Positions 5,144 through 6,574 of a stretch of 6,574 nucleotides of DNA are shown in pieces. Source of the stretch: Aquisalimonas sp. (GTDB lineage: Bacteria; Pseudomonadota; Gammaproteobacteria; Nitrococcales; Aquisalimonadaceae); assembly GCA_007127625.1 (NCBI GenBank), contig SKYZ01000171.1:1-6574 (forward strand), written 5' to 3'. A program made the position numbers and the translations under genes. Position 1 is the stretch's first letter. Every line of letters begins with the position of its first letter. The notes under the pieces are model-generated. The model was not told the origin of the DNA. It saw only the letters and a list, made by a program, of their open reading frames with translations, and searched no databases.

Positions 5144-5792
5144 GGTGCGCCTCCGTGGTGCCCGGAGCGAGCTCCAGCGTGTGCTCCATATGTTCCCGTA
5201 CCCGGCCGTCGTGCGTTGCCACGATCAGGCTGGCGCCACTTTCCCGGGCCTGCTCGGCGAGTAGCGCCATGACCTGTTGGCAGTTGCGGTCGTCCAGCGC
5301 CGAGGTGGGCTCGTCCGCCAGGATGGCCAGCGGTTCGTTGACCAGTGCCCGTGCAATGGCCACGCGTTGGGCCTGGCCTTGGCTCAGCCGATGGGGGTAC
5401 TGGCTCGCAAGGCCGCTGATGTCCAGGCGCTCGAGTACCGCCCGTATGCGTGCGTCGTCCCGGGGAAGATCAGCGAAGTAGCGTGCCAGTCGCAGGTTGT
5501 CGGTGACCGTCAGGGCCGCCACCAGATGCAGTGCCTGGAAGACGAGGCCAATGTGTCGCCCCCGGAAGCGGTCCAGGGTGCGCTCGCCCATGGTATGGAG
5601 TTCATGGTCGCCGACCACGACCCGGCCGGAGGCCGGCCGCAGCAGTCCGGTGAGGATGTGCAGGAATGTGCTTTTGCCGCTGCCGGATGGGCCGATGATC
5701 GCCCAGTGTTCGCCGCTCTCGCTCCGCCAGGAGGGCAGCGAAACAGTGCTTCCGTCACGATAACGATGAATAATCCCGTCAAGCGCGAGCAT
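5136..5792 (-). CDS. ABC transporter ATP-binding protein (LolD/MacB subfamily)
   Basis: This is a 218-residue single-domain ATPase with all motifs intact: Walker A GPSGSGKST (34-42), Q-loop glutamine Q86 in 'LVFQALHL', signature LSQGQ (136-140), Walker B 'LAILADEP' with D160 and catalytic E161, D-loop 'SALDD', and switch H194 in 'VATHD'. Length and motif spacing fit the LolD/MacB group that pairs with FtsX-type permeases, here the gene directly downstream with an 8-bp overlap. It should sit on the cytoplasmic membrane face as a dimer. It is first in a three-gene operon whose promoter lies in the intergenic region holding the Zur-like palindrome. GGAG lies five bases before the ATG. No membrane domain is fused to it. 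The substrate cannot be read from the ATPase itself. Confidence 0.93.
   Translation of the reverse strand: MLALDGIIHRYRDGSTVSLPSWRSESGEHWAIIGPSGSGKSTFLHILTGLLRPASGRVVVGDHELHTMGERTLDRFRGRHIGLVFQALHLVAALTVTDNLRLARYFADLPRDDARIRAVLERLDISGLASQYPHRLSQGQAQRVAIARALVNEPLAILADEPTSALDDRNCQQVMALLAEQARESGASLIVATHDGRVREHMEHTLELAPGTTEAHHA
5150..5154 (-). promoter_or_regulatory. Shine-Dalgarno site deciding the permease start
   Basis: On the minus strand GGAGG lies six bases upstream of the ATG at 5143, inside the end of the ATPase gene. It favours this start over the internal ATG codons at 5101 and 5095, which have only weak purine stretches. Confidence 0.65.
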
Positions 5793-5818
5793 TGGTCTCC
5801 GGCGTCCTGTCGCAATTT

Positions 5819-5831
5819 GTTATAGTGTAAC
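5819..5831. promoter_or_regulatory. Zur-like operator between the ABC operon and the CobW gene
   Basis: The 13-bp sequence GTTATAGTGTAAC is palindromic around G5825 with one imperfect pair. It matches the core GTTATAwTATAAC of gammaproteobacterial Zur boxes at 11 of 13 positions. It stands in the AT-rich part of the 101-bp divergent intergenic region and includes -10-like hexamers on both strands (TATAGT on plus, TATAAC on minus). Zinc-loaded Zur bound here would be expected to repress both transcripts. Gene content on both sides (His-rich permease, COG0523 GTPase) fits zinc control. Binding itself is inferred. Confidence 0.72.
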
Positions 5832-5893
5832 GTGATGTTGTTTCGGCCACACCCCCACAGCCCCACAGGCTCCCAGATTTACGGATGAATTGC

Positions 5894-6574
5894 ATGTCGC
5901 GCCAACGCATCACCGACGTCCCGACCAACCTGATTACCGGATTCCTCGGGGTGGGCAAGACCACCGCAGTGCGGGCATTGCTGAACGGGGCACCGGCGAA
6001 CGAACGATGGGCCGTGCTGGTCAACGAGTTCGGTCAGATCGGCGTGGATGCCGCGGCGGTTGAACCGGACCACGGTGCGCCCTTCATCCGGGAACTGCCC
6101 GGGGGCTGCCTGTGCTGCACCATGGGGGCGCCGCTGCAGGTTACCCTGACGCGGCTGCTGCGCGAAGCACGGCCGGACCGGTTGCTGATCGAGCCCACCG
6201 GCGTGGGGCATCCGGCGCGCGTGCTGGATACCCTGCGTGGCGAGGGGCTGGCAGAGGCCCTGGATGTGCGTGCCACCGTCTGCCTGGTTGACCCGCGCCG
6301 CCTGGAGGAGGAGCGAGTAACCAGTGACAGCACCTTCCAGGATCAGGTGGAACTGGCGGACGTTCTGGTGGGCAACAAGTGCGACCTCTGCGACGCGACT
6401 CTCCTGCAGCGGTTCCGGGAGTGGGGGTCGACCCTGTACCCGCCCAAAGCGGTGGTGGCCACCACCGCAAATGGCGTGCTGGATCCCGCCTGGCTGGATG
6501 TCGAGGCCGATTCCGGGCGCCTCGCTCGTCACCCCGAGGCCCACCATGATCACGCGCATGCTCATGGCGCCGGG
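5894..6574 (+). CDS. COG0523/CobW-family GTPase, putative zinc metallochaperone (partial)
   Basis: The first 227 residues of a G3E-class GTPase run off the window end. Visible motifs are Walker A GFLGVGKTT (16-24), switch region 'VLVNEFGQIGVD' (41-52), the family's metal-binding 'GGCLCCT' with C72/C74/C75, 'LLIEPTG' (97-103), and base-recognition NKCD (161-164). From residue 213 a His-rich linker begins (five His in about 8 residues), normally followed by the CobW C-terminal domain, which is outside the window. Family members insert or allocate metals, and Zur-controlled ones serve zinc proteins under starvation. The start at 5894 is preferred because GGATGA lies just upstream; an in-frame ATG at 5885 would add three residues (MNC) but has no good ribosome site. 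It is divergent from the ABC operon across the Zur-like site. Nickel or cobalt chaperones of the same family are alternatives. Confidence 0.92.
   Translation, partial: MSRQRITDVPTNLITGFLGVGKTTAVRALLNGAPANERWAVLVNEFGQIGVDAAAVEPDHGAPFIRELPGGCLCCTMGAPLQVTLTRLLREARPDRLLIEPTGVGHPARVLDTLRGEGLAEALDVRATVCLVDPRRLEEERVTSDSTFQDQVELADVLVGNKCDLCDATLLQRFREWGSTLYPPKAVVATTANGVLDPAWLDVEADSGRLARHPEAHHDHAHAHGAG

Noticed and set aside
2853..5272. Long plus-strand open frames opposite the ABC operon
   Set aside because: The minus-strand products have complete family motifs; the plus-strand translations have none.

Overview
The window looks like chromosomal DNA from a GC-rich gammaproteobacterium. Strongly GC-biased third codon positions, the MltF-type transglycosylase, the CCA-encoded tRNA-Ser and the gene families present would fit an Ectothiorhodospiraceae- or Halomonas-like halophile. 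That assignment is an inference from style and gene content; no genus can be named from this sequence alone. The very acidic periplasmic lipoprotein agrees with a salt-loving host.

Layout. (1) Positions 1-636, minus strand: the 5' part of mltF, covering the signal/anchor segment and the solute-binding domain, cut by the window edge. (2) Positions 656-715: the divergent promoter zone and a perfect palindrome. (3) Positions 722-809, plus strand: tRNA-Ser(CGA) with encoded CCA. (4) Positions 810-1079: a non-coding patchwork. It holds a long hairpin that starts at the tRNA CCA, a 17-bp inverted copy of the tRNA T-arm, three tandem hairpins, and a 37-bp exact direct repeat of the tRNA 3' end plus its downstream flank, with a period of 177 bp. 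(5) Positions 1080-1832, plus: a membrane-anchored DUF3750 protein. (6) Positions 1904-2890, plus: a renalase-like FAD oxidoreductase (COG3380 type). (7) Positions 2901-5792, minus: a three-gene operon of ABC ATPase, FtsX/MacB-type permease with a His/Asp-rich periplasmic loop, and DUF3299 lipoprotein with an added N-terminal Ig-like segment. It converges on the oxidoreductase with a 10-bp gap. (8) From 5894 to the edge, plus: a COG0523/CobW GTPase with a His-rich linker, divergent from the ABC operon.

How the genes work together. The most coherent unit is the right half. A palindrome closely matching the gammaproteobacterial Zur operator lies in the only AT-rich stretch between the ABC operon and the CobW gene. 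The His-rich loop in the permease, the His-rich linker in the GTPase and the Zur-like site all point to a zinc-starvation response. The ATPase/permease/DUF3299 trio resembles the Zur-controlled loci known from Pseudomonas (PA4063-PA4066) and Vibrio (the zrg zinc system), but the lipoprotein here carries an extra domain. The left half is ordinary housekeeping, apart from the unusual repeat architecture behind the tRNA gene.
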